NCBI RefSeq assembly: GCF_007827695.1
Contig: NZ_VITA01000014.1
Span: forward strand, 62,001 to 126,000
DNA length: 64,000 nucleotides
Source: Sinorhizobium medicae
Lineage (GTDB): Bacteria > Pseudomonadota > Alphaproteobacteria > Rhizobiales > Rhizobiaceae
Reading direction: 5' to 3'
This document shows, one piece after another, positions 53,589-63,364 of this stretch (positions within the stretch are counted from its first letter, which is position 1; each line of letters begins with the position of its first letter). The notes below the pieces were generated by a model that did no database searches, was not told where the DNA came from, and saw nothing but the letters and a program-made list of their open reading frames with translations. The position numbers were made by a program, and so were the translations under genes.

Positions 53589-54521
53589 GTGGACGATATG
53601 ACTGGTAAAGTACTCGTGATTGATCCGATCGAGCGGCAAGACCTCATCAAAGGTCTCGCAAGCGACGTTCGCGTAATGATGTTGAAGTTGCTTCGATCGA
53701 GCGGTCCGAAAAACGTGAACGAGATCGCGGAGGAACTAAAGCTTCCCCAGTCGACGGCGTCGATCAACCTGAAGGTGCTCGAGGATTGCGGACTAATCTA
53801 TACTGAGGGACAGCGGGCCAAAAAGGGCAGCCAGAAAGTCTGTTATTCGGCTTTCCAGGAAATACTCATTTCGTTTTCAGAGCCAGTGGTTGATCGATTA
53901 GCGGACGCGATAGAAGTTTCCATGCCGCTTGGTCTATATACCCAGTTTGAAGTCACGGGCCCGTGTGGGATGTGCTCCAAGGATGGCGTCATCGGCCTTC
54001 TCGACGTACCCGACACCTTCCTCGATCCGGACCGTATGAAAGCGGGGCTTCTGTGGTTTAACACGGGGTTCGTAGAATATCAGTTCCCCAACAACACCCT
54101 GCTCAAGAAGGCTAGACCTAAGGCGATCGAGTTCTCGATGGAGCTGAGTTCTGAAGTGCCGGGGACGTCCGCAAACTGGCCATCCGACATATTTCTGCAG
54201 GTCAACGGAATCGAAATCGGCACGTGGACGTCGCCTGGCGATTATGGAGATAAAAGAGGTGCTTTCACGCCGGACTGGTGGAAGCTCGCGGGTTCACAGT
54301 ATGGCATGCTCAAGAACTGGCGCATCAACGGGCAGGGAAGTTTCGTCGATGGAGTGAAGATATCAAACATCAACCTCGATGATCTCGGTCTGGACAAGCA
54401 TCGTTCAATCCGGTTGCGGGTTGGCGTCAAGGACGGGGCCGAGCATCCCGGCGGAATCAACATTTTCGGCAACGGCTTCGGCAATTACGACCAGGATATC
54501 GTGCTCCGCATTCAACTTTGA
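53589..54521 (+). CDS. ArsR-like transcriptional regulator with large C-terminal domain
   Basis: 310 codons from GTG 53589 (ATG 53598 is an alternative). Residues about 15-90 form an ArsR-type winged HTH (IKGLASDVRVMMLKLLRSSG, NEIAEELKLPQSTASINLKV, LEDCGLIYTEG). Residues about 100-310 form a larger domain not found in ordinary ArsR proteins (GPCGMCSKDGVIGLLD, NTGFVEYQFPNNTL, ANWPSDIFLQVNGIEIGTWT, GGINIFGNGFGNYDQDIVLR), beta-rich and likely ligand-binding. It lies directly upstream of the arabinofuranosidase gene, so a sugar-responsive role is likely. Confidence 0.8.
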   Translation: MDDMTGKVLVIDPIERQDLIKGLASDVRVMMLKLLRSSGPKNVNEIAEELKLPQSTASINLKVLEDCGLIYTEGQRAKKGSQKVCYSAFQEILISFSEPVVDRLADAIEVSMPLGLYTQFEVTGPCGMCSKDGVIGLLDVPDTFLDPDRMKAGLLWFNTGFVEYQFPNNTLLKKARPKAIEFSMELSSEVPGTSANWPSDIFLQVNGIEIGTWTSPGDYGDKRGAFTPDWWKLAGSQYGMLKNWRINGQGSFVDGVKISNINLDDLGLDKHRSIRLRVGVKDGAEHPGGINIFGNGFGNYDQDIVLRIQL

Positions 54522-54622
54522 AAAGTCATACTTTCGCTTGACGTGACCTCCGAAACGGCTTCATATACCAACAAATCGGATACGAACCGAAAACTTGGAT
54601 ATTGAATTCGAGGGAGAGAGTT

Positions 54623-56131
54623 TTGGAGGCTCGGGTTACCGCGCATTCGCGCTATACAATCGCGGACATAGATAAGCGGCTATACGGATCGTTCCTGGAG
54701 CACTTGGGTAGGGCTGTCTATACAGGCATTTACGAACCTGGCCATCCGACGGCGCTCCCCAACGGGATGCGCAAGGACGTGATCGATCTCGTGCGGGAAC
54801 TCGATACGCCGATTTGCCGCTATCCAGGTGGCAATTTCGTGTCGGCCTACAATTGGGAAGACGGCATTGGGCCGAAAGAGGGCCGTCCAACGCGCCTTGA
54901 TCTCGCATGGCGCACCTCGGAATCTAACCAGGTCGGTATCCATGAGTTCGCCGAATGGGCTGAGGCTGCTGGCACCGAAATGATGCTGGCGGTCAATCTG
55001 GGCTCGCGCGGCCTGGACGCCGCACGGAACTTCGTCGAGTACGTGAACCATCCCGGCGGCAGTCAGTGGTCGGACCTGCGACGCCAGAACGGGCGCGCGG
55101 AGCCTTGGAATGTCAAGCTGTGGTGCCTTGGCAACGAAATGGACGGGCCGTGGCAAGTGGGTCATAAAAGCGCCGCCGAGTACGGCCACCTTGCAAACGA
55201 GACCGCAAAGGCCATCCGCGCCTTCGACGACAAGCTTGAACTTGTCGTTTGCGGATCATCCCACTCCGATATGGCGACCTATCCTCGGTGGGAGGCAACG
55301 GTCCTCGACGCGACATACGACCAGGTCGACTACATCTCCCTCCACATGTATTTCGAGAACTACGAGAAGAGAACTTCAGAATTTCTCGCTCTTCCGGAAA
55401 AGCTCGATCGCTACATCGGCACGGTCAGTGGTGTTATCGATTTTGTGAAGGGCAGCAAACGGTCCAATCGAGACGTCAAGATTTCCTTCGACGAATGGAA
55501 CGTCTGGTATCACGAGCGCAAGAACGACGCCAAGCGGATGCGAGAATGGAATTGGCCTCATGCGCCGGTTCTCCTCGAAGACATATATAACTTCGAGGAT
55601 GTGCTCCAGGTCGGGTGCATCATCAACACCTTCATCCGCCGCTCGGACGTCGTGCGAGTCGCCTGTATAGCGCAGCTGGTCAACGTGATCGCGCCGATCA
55701 TGACCGAGCCAGGCGGTAGTTCCTGGCGTCAGACGATCTACCATCCCCTCCATCTGGCATCTCGCTACGGTCGAGGCACCGCGCTGCAACTCGACGTCGA
55801 CTGTGCGACTTATGTCTCCAACGTTTCCGAAGCTGTGTCCTATCTCGATATCGCCGGCGTTCATGACGCCGACGCGGGCACTCTCACCTTCTTTGCGGTC
55901 AATCGCCACTCGTCCGAAGCGGCAAGCATCAAGCTCGCCGTGGAGCGTTTCGGAACCATCAGGGGCGTCGAGCACACCCTGATCAAGCACGACGATCTCG
56001 AGGCCCGGAATACCAAGGACAATCCGGACAACGTCTCACCGCGCAAGACGTCCGATGCGGTCATGGACGGAAACAGCGTCAGTGTTTCCGTTCCGCCATA
56101 CTCGTATTCGATGATCAGAATTCGACTTTAA
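54623..56131 (+). CDS. Alpha-L-arabinofuranosidase, GH51
   Basis: 502 codons from TTG 54623, chosen because GAGGGAGAGAG lies just upstream and homologues begin near MEARVT. A TTG at 54602 is in frame. GH51 landmarks: YGSFLEHLGRAVYTGIYEPG, PGGNFVSAYNWEDGIGP, acid/base Glu in LWCLGNEMDGPW and nucleophile Glu in ISFDEWNVWYH. No signal peptide, so it acts in the cytoplasm on imported arabino-oligosaccharides. Placed between its regulator and the ABC importer, 47 bases before the binding-protein gene. Confidence 0.92.
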   Translation: MEARVTAHSRYTIADIDKRLYGSFLEHLGRAVYTGIYEPGHPTALPNGMRKDVIDLVRELDTPICRYPGGNFVSAYNWEDGIGPKEGRPTRLDLAWRTSESNQVGIHEFAEWAEAAGTEMMLAVNLGSRGLDAARNFVEYVNHPGGSQWSDLRRQNGRAEPWNVKLWCLGNEMDGPWQVGHKSAAEYGHLANETAKAIRAFDDKLELVVCGSSHSDMATYPRWEATVLDATYDQVDYISLHMYFENYEKRTSEFLALPEKLDRYIGTVSGVIDFVKGSKRSNRDVKISFDEWNVWYHERKNDAKRMREWNWPHAPVLLEDIYNFEDVLQVGCIINTFIRRSDVVRVACIAQLVNVIAPIMTEPGGSSWRQTIYHPLHLASRYGRGTALQLDVDCATYVSNVSEAVSYLDIAGVHDADAGTLTFFAVNRHSSEAASIKLAVERFGTIRGVEHTLIKHDDLEARNTKDNPDNVSPRKTSDAVMDGNSVSVSVPPYSYSMIRIRL

Positions 56132-56178
56132 GATCAATCGGTAGCGACGACACGCTGCTTGTCTGGGAGGAAAGTGAC

Positions 56179-57453
56179 ATGCCGAATTGGTTTAAACTTA
56201 CGAAGGCAGTGCTTTTGGCGGGAGGTCTCATGACCTCCGTCGCCCACGCCGAGGAGACCGTCACATGGTGGGACTTCTTCGGCGGCGGTGACGGCGTTCG
56301 CATGAAACAATTGGTCGCCGATTTCAACGAGGCCCACAAGGGCAAGATTAAGATCGATGCGACCACGCTGGAATGGGGAACGCCATTTTATTCCAAGGTC
56401 CAAACCTCTGCGGCGGTTGGCGAAGCCCCTGATATCATGACGTATCACGCCAGCCGCATCCCGCTAGCGGTGAAGCAGGGCATTCTGCAGGAAATCACCG
56501 CCGACGACTGGAAGACGATGGGCCTCGGACGATCTGACTACGCCCCCGCGACTTGGGAGGCTGTGAGCATCGACGGCAAACAGTATGCGGTGCCGCTCGA
56601 TACACACCCAATCGTCCTTTATTATAACAAGGACCTGCTCAAGAAAGCCGGAGTGCTCGGCGACGACGGCAAGCCGAAGGGCATGGACTCGCGTGAGAAC
56701 TTCACCGCGACGCTGAAGGCCTTGAAGGCCGCTGGGGTCAAGTTCCCGCTTGGCTCGGTGACTGCGGACGGCAACTTCATGTTCCGCACCGTCTATTCCT
56801 TCATGGGCCAGCAGGATGGTGAGCTCATGACGGACGGTGAGTTTCTTGCTGGCGACAGCGCAAAGAAGCTCGAAAACTCTCTTGCCGTTCTGTCCGAATG
56901 GACGAAGGAAGGGCTTCAATCCACCTATACGGACTACCCTGCGACCGTGGCGCTCTTCACATCGGGTGAAGCTGCGATGATGATCAACGGGGTTTGGGAA
57001 GTCCCCACTATGACGGACCTCAAGAACAACGGCAAGCTCTTCGAATGGGGAGCCGTCGAACTCCCTGTAATCTTCGATCATCCCTCCACCTACGCCGACA
57101 GTCACACCTTCGCACTCCCTGCCAACAAGGGCGAGGAGATGAGTCCCGAGAAGCGCGCCGCGGTCCTCGAGGTCATGAGCTGGATGTCAAAGAATTCGTT
57201 GTTCTGGGCGACCGCGGGGCATATCCCCGCATATGGTCCGGTCACGAACTCGGCCGAGTACAAGGCGATGGAGCCGAACCACACATATTCTTCGCTCACC
57301 GCGAACATCATCTTCGATCCCAAGACTCCGCTGGCGGGCATCGCTGGGCCAATTTTTGACGTGATGTCGAATTTCTTCGTGCCGACGCTCAATGGTGAAA
57401 TGGAGCCCGCGAAAGCGGTCGAGGAGATCAAGGCCGGTTTGGCCGAGCTTTGA
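56179..57453 (+). CDS. Sugar ABC importer substrate-binding protein
   Basis: 424 codons, signal peptide LTKAVLLAGGLMTSVAHAEE. Family 1 binding protein: VTWWDFFGGGDGVRMKQLVA, GEAPDIMTYHASRIPLAVKQ, FTSGEAAMMINGVWEVP, PANKGEEMSPEKRAAVLEVM. Delivers an arabinose-containing sugar in the periplasm (substrate inferred from the GH51 neighbour). Followed by a strong hairpin at 57462-57491. Confidence 0.9.
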   Translation: MPNWFKLTKAVLLAGGLMTSVAHAEETVTWWDFFGGGDGVRMKQLVADFNEAHKGKIKIDATTLEWGTPFYSKVQTSAAVGEAPDIMTYHASRIPLAVKQGILQEITADDWKTMGLGRSDYAPATWEAVSIDGKQYAVPLDTHPIVLYYNKDLLKKAGVLGDDGKPKGMDSRENFTATLKALKAAGVKFPLGSVTADGNFMFRTVYSFMGQQDGELMTDGEFLAGDSAKKLENSLAVLSEWTKEGLQSTYTDYPATVALFTSGEAAMMINGVWEVPTMTDLKNNGKLFEWGAVELPVIFDHPSTYADSHTFALPANKGEEMSPEKRAAVLEVMSWMSKNSLFWATAGHIPAYGPVTNSAEYKAMEPNHTYSSLTANIIFDPKTPLAGIAGPIFDVMSNFFVPTLNGEMEPAKAVEEIKAGLAEL

Positions 57454-57461
57454 CGACCCGA

Positions 57462-57491
57462 GGCCCAGGCAGTCGATCGTTCGCCTGGGCC
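57462..57491 (+). terminator. Hairpin between sugar-binding-protein and permease genes
   Basis: GGCCCAGGC pairs perfectly with GCCTGGGCC around a 12-base loop, just after the binding-protein stop (57453). No T-run follows, so partial termination or mRNA protection is likelier than full termination. Confidence 0.6.
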
Positions 57492-57522
57492 ATCCTCGTC
57501 TGAAAAGAAGTGGAGCGGGAGG

Positions 57523-58410
57523 ATGATGCTCAGAAACCGGCGCAACGAAGGTCTCTTCGGCTTGGCGCTCGTCGCGCCTTTCGTCGCCATTTACGGACTT
57601 GTGTTCGTCTATCCGACGATCAAGCTTTTCATGACAAGCTTCACAGATGCGCCCCTGATTGGCGATGGAAACTTCGTCGGGTTCGACAACTACGCACGCC
57701 TTCCTTCTGACCGACGGTTCGGCACCGCGGTGTGGAACACGGCCTACTTCGTACTCATCACCGTCGTCCCTGGAACGCTTTTGGCATTCGCAATAGCGCT
57801 CGGCGTCAATCGTCTTGCCGGACGGCTTCAGGCGGCCGTGCTCGCTCTATTCTTCTTGCCATATATTCTTCCGGTTTCGGTCGTATATCTCCTCTGGGAT
57901 TGGACGCTGAACTTCCAGTTCGGCATCGCGATGTACCTTTTCGACATGCTCGGCATCGCGCGCATCCCCGTTTTCAAGTCGACCGCCTGGTTCATGCCCG
58001 CCGTGGGTATGATCACAATCTGGTGGACCGCCGGATTTTCCATATTGTTGTTCCTCGCCGGGTTGCGAACCATCCCGACGGAAATCTACGAGGCTGCGGC
58101 CTTGGACAACGCCGGCAGATGGTCGACCTTCCGCCGGATCACTTGGCCTTTGATGTGGCCAATCACAGCGCTCGTATTGACCATCCAGTTGATTTCACAG
58201 CTCAAGATTTTTGACCAAGTCTACCTGTTCTCAGTCGGCGGACGACCGAACGACAATATGGTCCTGGTCTATTATGTCTTTCAGCGAGCGTTCCAGTCGG
58301 ATCAGGGAGGCAGGGCAGCAGCCGTCGCGGTGGTTCTCTTTGTAATCGTCATCGTCGTGTCGGTTTTGAATTTTCAGCTTACACGCCTTTCGGGAGGGCG
58401 GGACCGATGA
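57523..58410 (+). CDS. Sugar ABC importer permease 1
   Basis: 295 codons from ATG 57523 (a second ATG follows at once). Six membrane helices, N-terminal GLFGLALVAPFVAIYGLVFV, EAA loop EIYEAAALDNAGRWSTFRRI. MalF/UgpA type. Overlaps the next permease by 4 bases. Confidence 0.9.
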   Translation: MMLRNRRNEGLFGLALVAPFVAIYGLVFVYPTIKLFMTSFTDAPLIGDGNFVGFDNYARLPSDRRFGTAVWNTAYFVLITVVPGTLLAFAIALGVNRLAGRLQAAVLALFFLPYILPVSVVYLLWDWTLNFQFGIAMYLFDMLGIARIPVFKSTAWFMPAVGMITIWWTAGFSILLFLAGLRTIPTEIYEAAALDNAGRWSTFRRITWPLMWPITALVLTIQLISQLKIFDQVYLFSVGGRPNDNMVLVYYVFQRAFQSDQGGRAAAVAVVLFVIVIVVSVLNFQLTRLSGGRDR

Positions 58411-59249
58411 CCGCGACAACAGCGCGCCGACTTAACGCCATCGGCCTCATTATCACTGTCATAACCGTCTTCTGCGCCATCATCTGGGCGTTTCCCCTTT
58501 ACTGGGCTGTGGTTTCGTCACTGAAGCCTGAGCACGAAGTCGTCAGGCCCTATATCGAGCTCTGGCCCGAAACTTTCACCGTATCGCACTATGTATTCGC
58601 CCTGACGCAGACAGAGATCGGGCGGTGGTATGTCAATTCCATCGTCACGGCGACAGCCGTCACGGTGCTGACTGTCAGTTCGTCACTGTTTTGCGGCTAC
58701 GCCATCTCGCAGCTGAACTTTCCGCTTCGGAATGTCTTGTGGTGGCTAATCTTGGCGAGCTTCATGATCCCCATGCAGACCCTGATCGTCAACCACTTCG
58801 AATTGGTGGCCGATCTTGGCCTGATCAATACCTGGAGTGGGATCGTGCTCCCGCAGCTCATTCATCCCGTCATCATCATCGTCTACAAGCAATTCTTTGA
58901 CGGCGTGCCGAAGGATTTTCGCGAGGCCGCGGTTATGGACAATGCGTCTGAATGGCGGATTTTAACCAAGGTCTATATTCCAATGAACTGGGGTGTGACA
59001 ACGGCGCTCTCGATCGTCTGCTTCATCTGGTCCTGGAACGCGTTCTTGTGGCCATTTCTTGCGGTGACCAAGACCGACATGATGACGATTACTGTGGGGA
59101 TCACGCAGGTGAACGATGCCTTCGGGGTCTATTATGCAAGGCAGCTTACTGCGGCGGTTCTCGCCGGCCTGCCGGTGGCCATGGCTTACCTAATCTTTCA
59201 GCGGCGCGTCACTGAAGCGATCACACTGTCAGCGGGTATTAAAGGCTAG
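58407..59249 (+). CDS. Sugar ABC importer permease 2
   Basis: 280 codons. MalG/UgpE type: LIITVITVFCAIIWAFPLYW, periplasmic loop PYIELWPETFTVSHYVFALT, EAA loop DFREAAVMDNASEWRILTKV. Together with permease 1 it forms the membrane pore. Ends 28 bases before the bidirectional terminator. Confidence 0.9.
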   Translation: MTATTARRLNAIGLIITVITVFCAIIWAFPLYWAVVSSLKPEHEVVRPYIELWPETFTVSHYVFALTQTEIGRWYVNSIVTATAVTVLTVSSSLFCGYAISQLNFPLRNVLWWLILASFMIPMQTLIVNHFELVADLGLINTWSGIVLPQLIHPVIIIVYKQFFDGVPKDFREAAVMDNASEWRILTKVYIPMNWGVTTALSIVCFIWSWNAFLWPFLAVTKTDMMTITVGITQVNDAFGVYYARQLTAAVLAGLPVAMAYLIFQRRVTEAITLSAGIKG

Positions 59250-59276
59250 ATCGTTATTCTCCCGCTGGCCGTTGCA

Positions 59277-59306
59277 CGGACCTCCGATTAGATGATTGGA
59301 GGTCCG
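59277..59306. terminator. Bidirectional terminator between convergent genes
   Basis: CGGACCTCC (59277-59285) pairs perfectly with GGAGGTCCG (59298-59306), 12-base loop. It lies between the permease stop and the convergent ATPase stop. No long T-run. Confidence 0.6.
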
Positions 59307-59324
59307 CTGCTATTGGGACGCGTA

Positions 59325-60410
59325 TCAGATCGCTTGATAGGATTTCCCGGCCGCATCAAAGAGGTGAACGGCCAGAGGGTCGAGTCCCACGCGCACACGA
59401 TCTCCCGGACGAACTTCGGAACGCCCCGCATCCTGAGCGATAAGCTGTGAACCGTCCTCAAGCGTGCAATATGCCAGCGTCCGCTCGCCGAGTTGCTCGA
59501 CGACGCCAACCTGTGCCTCGATCGAGGGCCGAGAGGGATCGTTTTCGCCAGTCATGATCCGGACCGACTCTGGCCGTATGCCAAGATCGAATCTGCCTGG
59601 CGCGGGCACAGGGGCCTCAATCTCGAGTTCGAATCCGTTTCCGAATCGGATGGGTGTCCGCCCTGGACGGATGACATCGACCGGAACGAAATTCATTCCT
59701 GGGCTTCCGATGAAACCTGCGACGAAGCGGGACGCGGGTTTGAGGTAAACCTCCATTGGTGTCCCGATCTGCTCAATCTTGCATTGGTTGAGCACCACGA
59801 TCCGATCTGCCAGCGTCATCGCCTCCGTCTGGTCGTGCGTGACATAGATCATCGTAGACTTCATCCGCTGGTGAAGTTGCGCCAACTCGACGCGCGTCCT
59901 CACGCGCAGCGCGGCATCGAGGTTCGACAGAGGTTCGTCGAAAAGAAACGCCTTTGGCTCCTTCACGATCGCACGCCCGATAGCCACGCGCTGCCTTTGA
60001 CCACCAGATAGCTGCGCGGGTTTGCGAGAAAGCAGGTTTTCCATTTCGAGCATCCGCGCCGCCTTCAAGACCCGCGTCTCGATCTCCGCCCCCGGAAGCC
60101 CGATGTTCTCGAGCCCAAACGCCATGTTGTCCCGCACCGACATGTGCGGATAAAGCGCGTAGTTCTGGAAAACCATCGCTACGTTGCGATGGCCGGGCGG
60201 CAGCGCTTCGCTGCGCATGCCGCCGATCGTCAGAGAGCCGGAGTCGATTGTCTCCAGACCGGCGATCATCCGAAGAAGCGTCGATTTTCCCGACCCCGAT
60301 GGTCCCAGAAACACCATCAGTTCGCCGGCGTTCACCGTCAGGGATATGTTGCTGATCACCGATACCGAGCCGAAGCTCTTGGAAACGTTCTCCAGACGAA
60401 TTTCCGCCAT
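59325..60410 (-). CDS. Sugar ABC importer ATPase (UgpC/MsmK-like)
   Basis: 361 codons. Walker A GPSGSGKST at about 36-44, signature LSGGQRQRV, Walker B AFLFDEPLSNLDAALR, H-loop VTHDQTEAMTLADRIV, and a C-terminal OB/TOBE regulatory domain (about 240-361). Energises the two permeases. Encoded on the opposite strand to them, so it needs its own promoter in 60411-60940. Confidence 0.91.
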   Translation of the reverse strand: MAEIRLENVSKSFGSVSVISNISLTVNAGELMVFLGPSGSGKSTLLRMIAGLETIDSGSLTIGGMRSEALPPGHRNVAMVFQNYALYPHMSVRDNMAFGLENIGLPGAEIETRVLKAARMLEMENLLSRKPAQLSGGQRQRVAIGRAIVKEPKAFLFDEPLSNLDAALRVRTRVELAQLHQRMKSTMIYVTHDQTEAMTLADRIVVLNQCKIEQIGTPMEVYLKPASRFVAGFIGSPGMNFVPVDVIRPGRTPIRFGNGFELEIEAPVPAPGRFDLGIRPESVRIMTGENDPSRPSIEAQVGVVEQLGERTLAYCTLEDGSQLIAQDAGRSEVRPGDRVRVGLDPLAVHLFDAAGKSYQAI

Positions 60411-60940
60411 GTAATCCTCCCAATGTTTCCATCATTCTTTTCGGTATGTATCGGAAGTCAAGATATCGCCTCCAACAAACACCGGGCAGCGAGCACGAAT
60501 GTGGACCAAACAATATCGGCGAAGTAATCGTTGACGGCGAGTACCGGTACGGCGAGTGTGAACGTCGCGGCCAGGCTGGAGCAACTCGCGTTTCCAGGTT
60601 CCGCGCCAGGCTTGTCGGAACACAATTCCGTCCACCCCTAGGCGACGTCCACGCTTAACGGCAGCTTTGCGCCCCATCTCTGCCGGGAGGTGTGCGGCGG
60701 CGTTTTCCCGAAAACAGACGTCGACCATGACAAGCTTCAACGGCATCAATGCGCCATCAAACGAACATCATACGGGCCTTCTGAACTCAGATCGGCGGGC
60801 AGCGCATGCTACTCCAGCTGACAAAACGTTCGGAGCGGGGGTTGCCGCGGCGTTGGACGCCTGAACACTTAAACCATCTGACCGCATCGGAACCTCTCGC
60901 CGCAAACCTCGTTGTGCTTCAACAAACCGAGGAAAAACCC
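60411..60940. other. Intergenic stretch between ATPase and PPOX-type genes
   Basis: 530 bases. No gene supported. A minus-strand frame of about 105 codons has arginine-rich antisense-like composition and is not accepted. It should hold the promoters of the leftward ATPase gene and the rightward PPOX-type gene. Confidence 0.4.
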
Positions 60941-61378
60941 ATGGCCGCAATGTCACTCGAAGAGCTTTCCGAAAAGATTCGCAAGATCGACTTCTGCATG
61001 CTGTCGACGCGCGAAGCCGGCGATGGAATCTCGACCCGCCCCATGAGCAACAACGGGGATGTCGAATACGATGGCGACTCATGGTTCTTCTCCTTCGAGG
61101 ACACGCGGAAGGTAGCGGCCATAGGCTCTGACCCTAGAGTAAGTTTGTCGCTCTCGGCACCTCCAAGCCTGCTCGGCAAGCCTGGTATCTTCGTGGCCAT
61201 AGACGGCCGCGCATCGATCATCAGAGACAAGGCAATGTTCGAAGAGCATTGGGTCGCAGAACTCGAACGGTGGTTTCCTCAGGGTACTAAGACGCCCGGG
61301 CTCGTCTTGATCAAAGTCCATGCTGGCCGCCTTGAGTATTGGGACGGCGAGGACAACGAAGTGGTTACGGTCTCCTGA
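60941..61378 (+). CDS. Pyridoxamine 5-phosphate oxidase-like (general stress protein 26 type)
   Basis: 145 codons from ATG 60941 with GAGGAAA upstream. Split-barrel flavin-binding fold: IRKIDFCMLSTREAGDGIST, RPMSNNGDVEYDGDSWFFSF, TRKVAAIGSDPRVSLSLSAP. C-terminal WDGEDNEVVTVS. Such proteins bind FMN or FAD and are linked to stress. True substrate unknown. It stands alone. Confidence 0.87.
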   Translation: MAAMSLEELSEKIRKIDFCMLSTREAGDGISTRPMSNNGDVEYDGDSWFFSFEDTRKVAAIGSDPRVSLSLSAPPSLLGKPGIFVAIDGRASIIRDKAMFEEHWVAELERWFPQGTKTPGLVLIKVHAGRLEYWDGEDNEVVTVS

Positions 61379-61858
61379 GGAAACAGCAGGGATCCGCCAG
61401 GGCGTAACGTTCGTCGGGTCGCGCTTGTCACCGTGCAGTTTCGCAGGTTCGGAATTGTGCTCATGTGCGACCCACCATGCGCAATCCGGTTTGACAAACC
61501 GCCAATCGCGCAGTCGCCTCAGGGGCACCTTCCCAGCAAAGCAGGGCGCGTGCCAAGCAGACATCGGAGCCATAGATCACATGAAGGTCCTGCAACGGAG
61601 ACTCTATCGATCCCTCGAGGGCGAAATACTGAACACATGAGCTTCAATATTGACCATGTCCAAAGCGTCTCGGGATCATCGAACATGACGATGTCGTCAG
61701 TTCTTTCCGCGCAAACGGCGTCGAAATCGTCTGCAACCCCGCGCGCCGGCAGGATCGTTTGATACGGATGTAATCATTTGAAGCGAGCCATTTTTTTCTG
61801 CTAGGTATCCAAACTCTATATTGTAAGCAGCGCCGTCAAATCAGCCCGACAGGAGAGT
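61379..61858. other. Intergenic stretch before the KaiC-like gene
   Basis: 480 bases. On the minus strand, 61573-61385, an open frame reads VPLRRLRDWRFVKPDCAWWV and KRDPTNVTPWRIP, with an even, protein-like composition but no family I can name. Another stretch (61775-61640 minus) reads DDIVMFDDPETLWTW. They may be decayed fragments. An AGGAGAG ribosome binding site for the next gene ends it. Confidence 0.35.
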
Positions 61859-63364
61859 ATGATGAATACAGGGGGGTCAACAAAAGCTCGCTTGGGAGTG
61901 GGTGGGTTGGACGACATCCTAGTTGGCGGCCTTTCGCGCGGTCACGTCTTCCTTCTTGAAGGCACTCCTGGGTCAGGGAAAACAACGATTGCGCTCCAAT
62001 ATATGATAGAAGGCGCTGCCCAGGGAGAGAAGTGCCTTTATATAACACTGTCAGAGACCGAGCAGGAACTGCGTGACGGCGCTGCCTCCCATGGGATGAC
62101 ATTAGAAGAACATGTCGAGGTCTTCGAGCTTGTACCCCCGGAAAGCCTGCTTGACCCGAGACAGCAGCAGAGTCTGCTCTATTCTTCGGACCTGGAACTC
62201 GGCGAAACTACAAAGCTGATTTTCGAGGCAGTGGAACGAGTGAGGCCGTCGCGGATCGTGCTGGACAGCCTTTCTGAAATCAGATTGCTCGCCCAAGGCT
62301 CGCTCCGCTATCGAAGGCAAATTCTCGCTCTCAAACACTACTTCGCGAAGCGGTCGGCGACAGTCCTGCTGCTGGACGACATGAGCACCGAACAAAACGA
62401 CAAGACAGTCCACAGCGTGGTTCACGGCGTCATTCATTTAGAGGAACTCGCCCCCACTTATGGCGCCGAGCGTCGACGCCTGCGGGTACTCAAATACCGC
62501 GGACAGGCATTCCGCGGCGGATTTCATGATTTCACGATAAGAACCGGTGGCGTGCAGGTTTTTCCGCGTCTCGTTGCCGCGGAACACCGGACAGCTTTTG
62601 AGCGTAAACTGGTATCGAGCGGTATCGCAGAAGTCGATGAGTTGCTCGGCGGTGGCGTGGAGCGTGGATCAAGCACTCTTGTTCTCGGCCCGGCCGGAAC
62701 AGGAAAGAGTACATTCGCGTTGCAGTTCCTAGCAGCGGCCATTGGCCGTGGCGAAAAGGCAGCGGCATTCATTTTTGACGAAGAATTGGGACTTCTCTTT
62801 ACACGGATGAAGACCATGGGAATTGATCTGGAAGCCATGCGGGCTTCAGGCAACCTGCATATTGAACAGGTCGACGCAGCCGAACTCTCTCCTGGGGAAT
62901 TTGCGCACCGCGTACGCGAAAGAGTCGACAGCGCCGGAGCCAAAACGGTCCTGGTCGACAGCATAAATGGCTACCAGGCAGCGATGCCTGACGAGCAGTC
63001 GCTAATACTTCACATGCACGAGCTCCTACAGTACCTCAACCGCCAAGGAGCCAACACCTATCTGACTGTCGCACAGCACGGATTGGTTGGAGACATGAAG
63101 TCGCCTGTCGACATTACATATTTGGCAGATAATGTAATTCTACTTCGGTACTTCGAGGCTTTGGGCAAGGTTCGGCGTGCAGTTTCAGTGATCAAGAAGC
63201 GCACCGGAATGCACGAGGAAACGATCCGCGAATACAGAATTTCGAAGAAGGGGTTGACTTTGGGAGAACCCCTTTCGGAATTCCAGGGTGTCCTTAGAGG
63301 AGTACCGCAATTCGCCGGTGGAAGCAAACCGTTGATGTCCACGGAGGGCGGAAGAAATTCCTGA
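61859..63364 (+). CDS. KaiC-like double RecA-domain ATPase
   Basis: 501 codons from ATG 61859 or the adjacent 61862. Two KaiC/RAD55-type domains: the first with Walker [10 protein letters not shown] at 35-43, [16 protein letters not shown] and [13 protein letters not shown]; the second from about residue 245 ([20 protein letters not shown]) with Walker [10 protein letters not shown] and [20 protein letters not shown]. Cyanobacterial KaiC is the clock ATPase. Alphaproteobacterial KaiC-like proteins usually pair with histidine kinases and are thought to act in signalling, as here. Its last codons overlap the downstream kinase frame. Confidence 0.9.
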   Translation: MMNTGGSTKARLGVGGLDDILVGGLSRGHVFLLEGTPGSGKTTIALQYMIEGAAQGEKCLYITLSETEQELRDGAASHGMTLEEHVEVFELVPPESLLDPRQQQSLLYSSDLELGETTKLIFEAVERVRPSRIVLDSLSEIRLLAQGSLRYRRQILALKHYFAKRSATVLLLDDMSTEQNDKTVHSVVHGVIHLEELAPTYGAERRRLRVLKYRGQAFRGGFHDFTIRTGGVQVFPRLVAAEHRTAFERKLVSSGIAEVDELLGGGVERGSSTLVLGPAGTGKSTFALQFLAAAIGRGEKAAAFIFDEELGLLFTRMKTMGIDLEAMRASGNLHIEQVDAAELSPGEFAHRVRERVDSAGAKTVLVDSINGYQAAMPDEQSLILHMHELLQYLNRQGANTYLTVAQHGLVGDMKSPVDITYLADNVILLRYFEALGKVRRAVSVIKKRTGMHEETIREYRISKKGLTLGEPLSEFQGVLRGVPQFAGGSKPLMSTEGGRNS

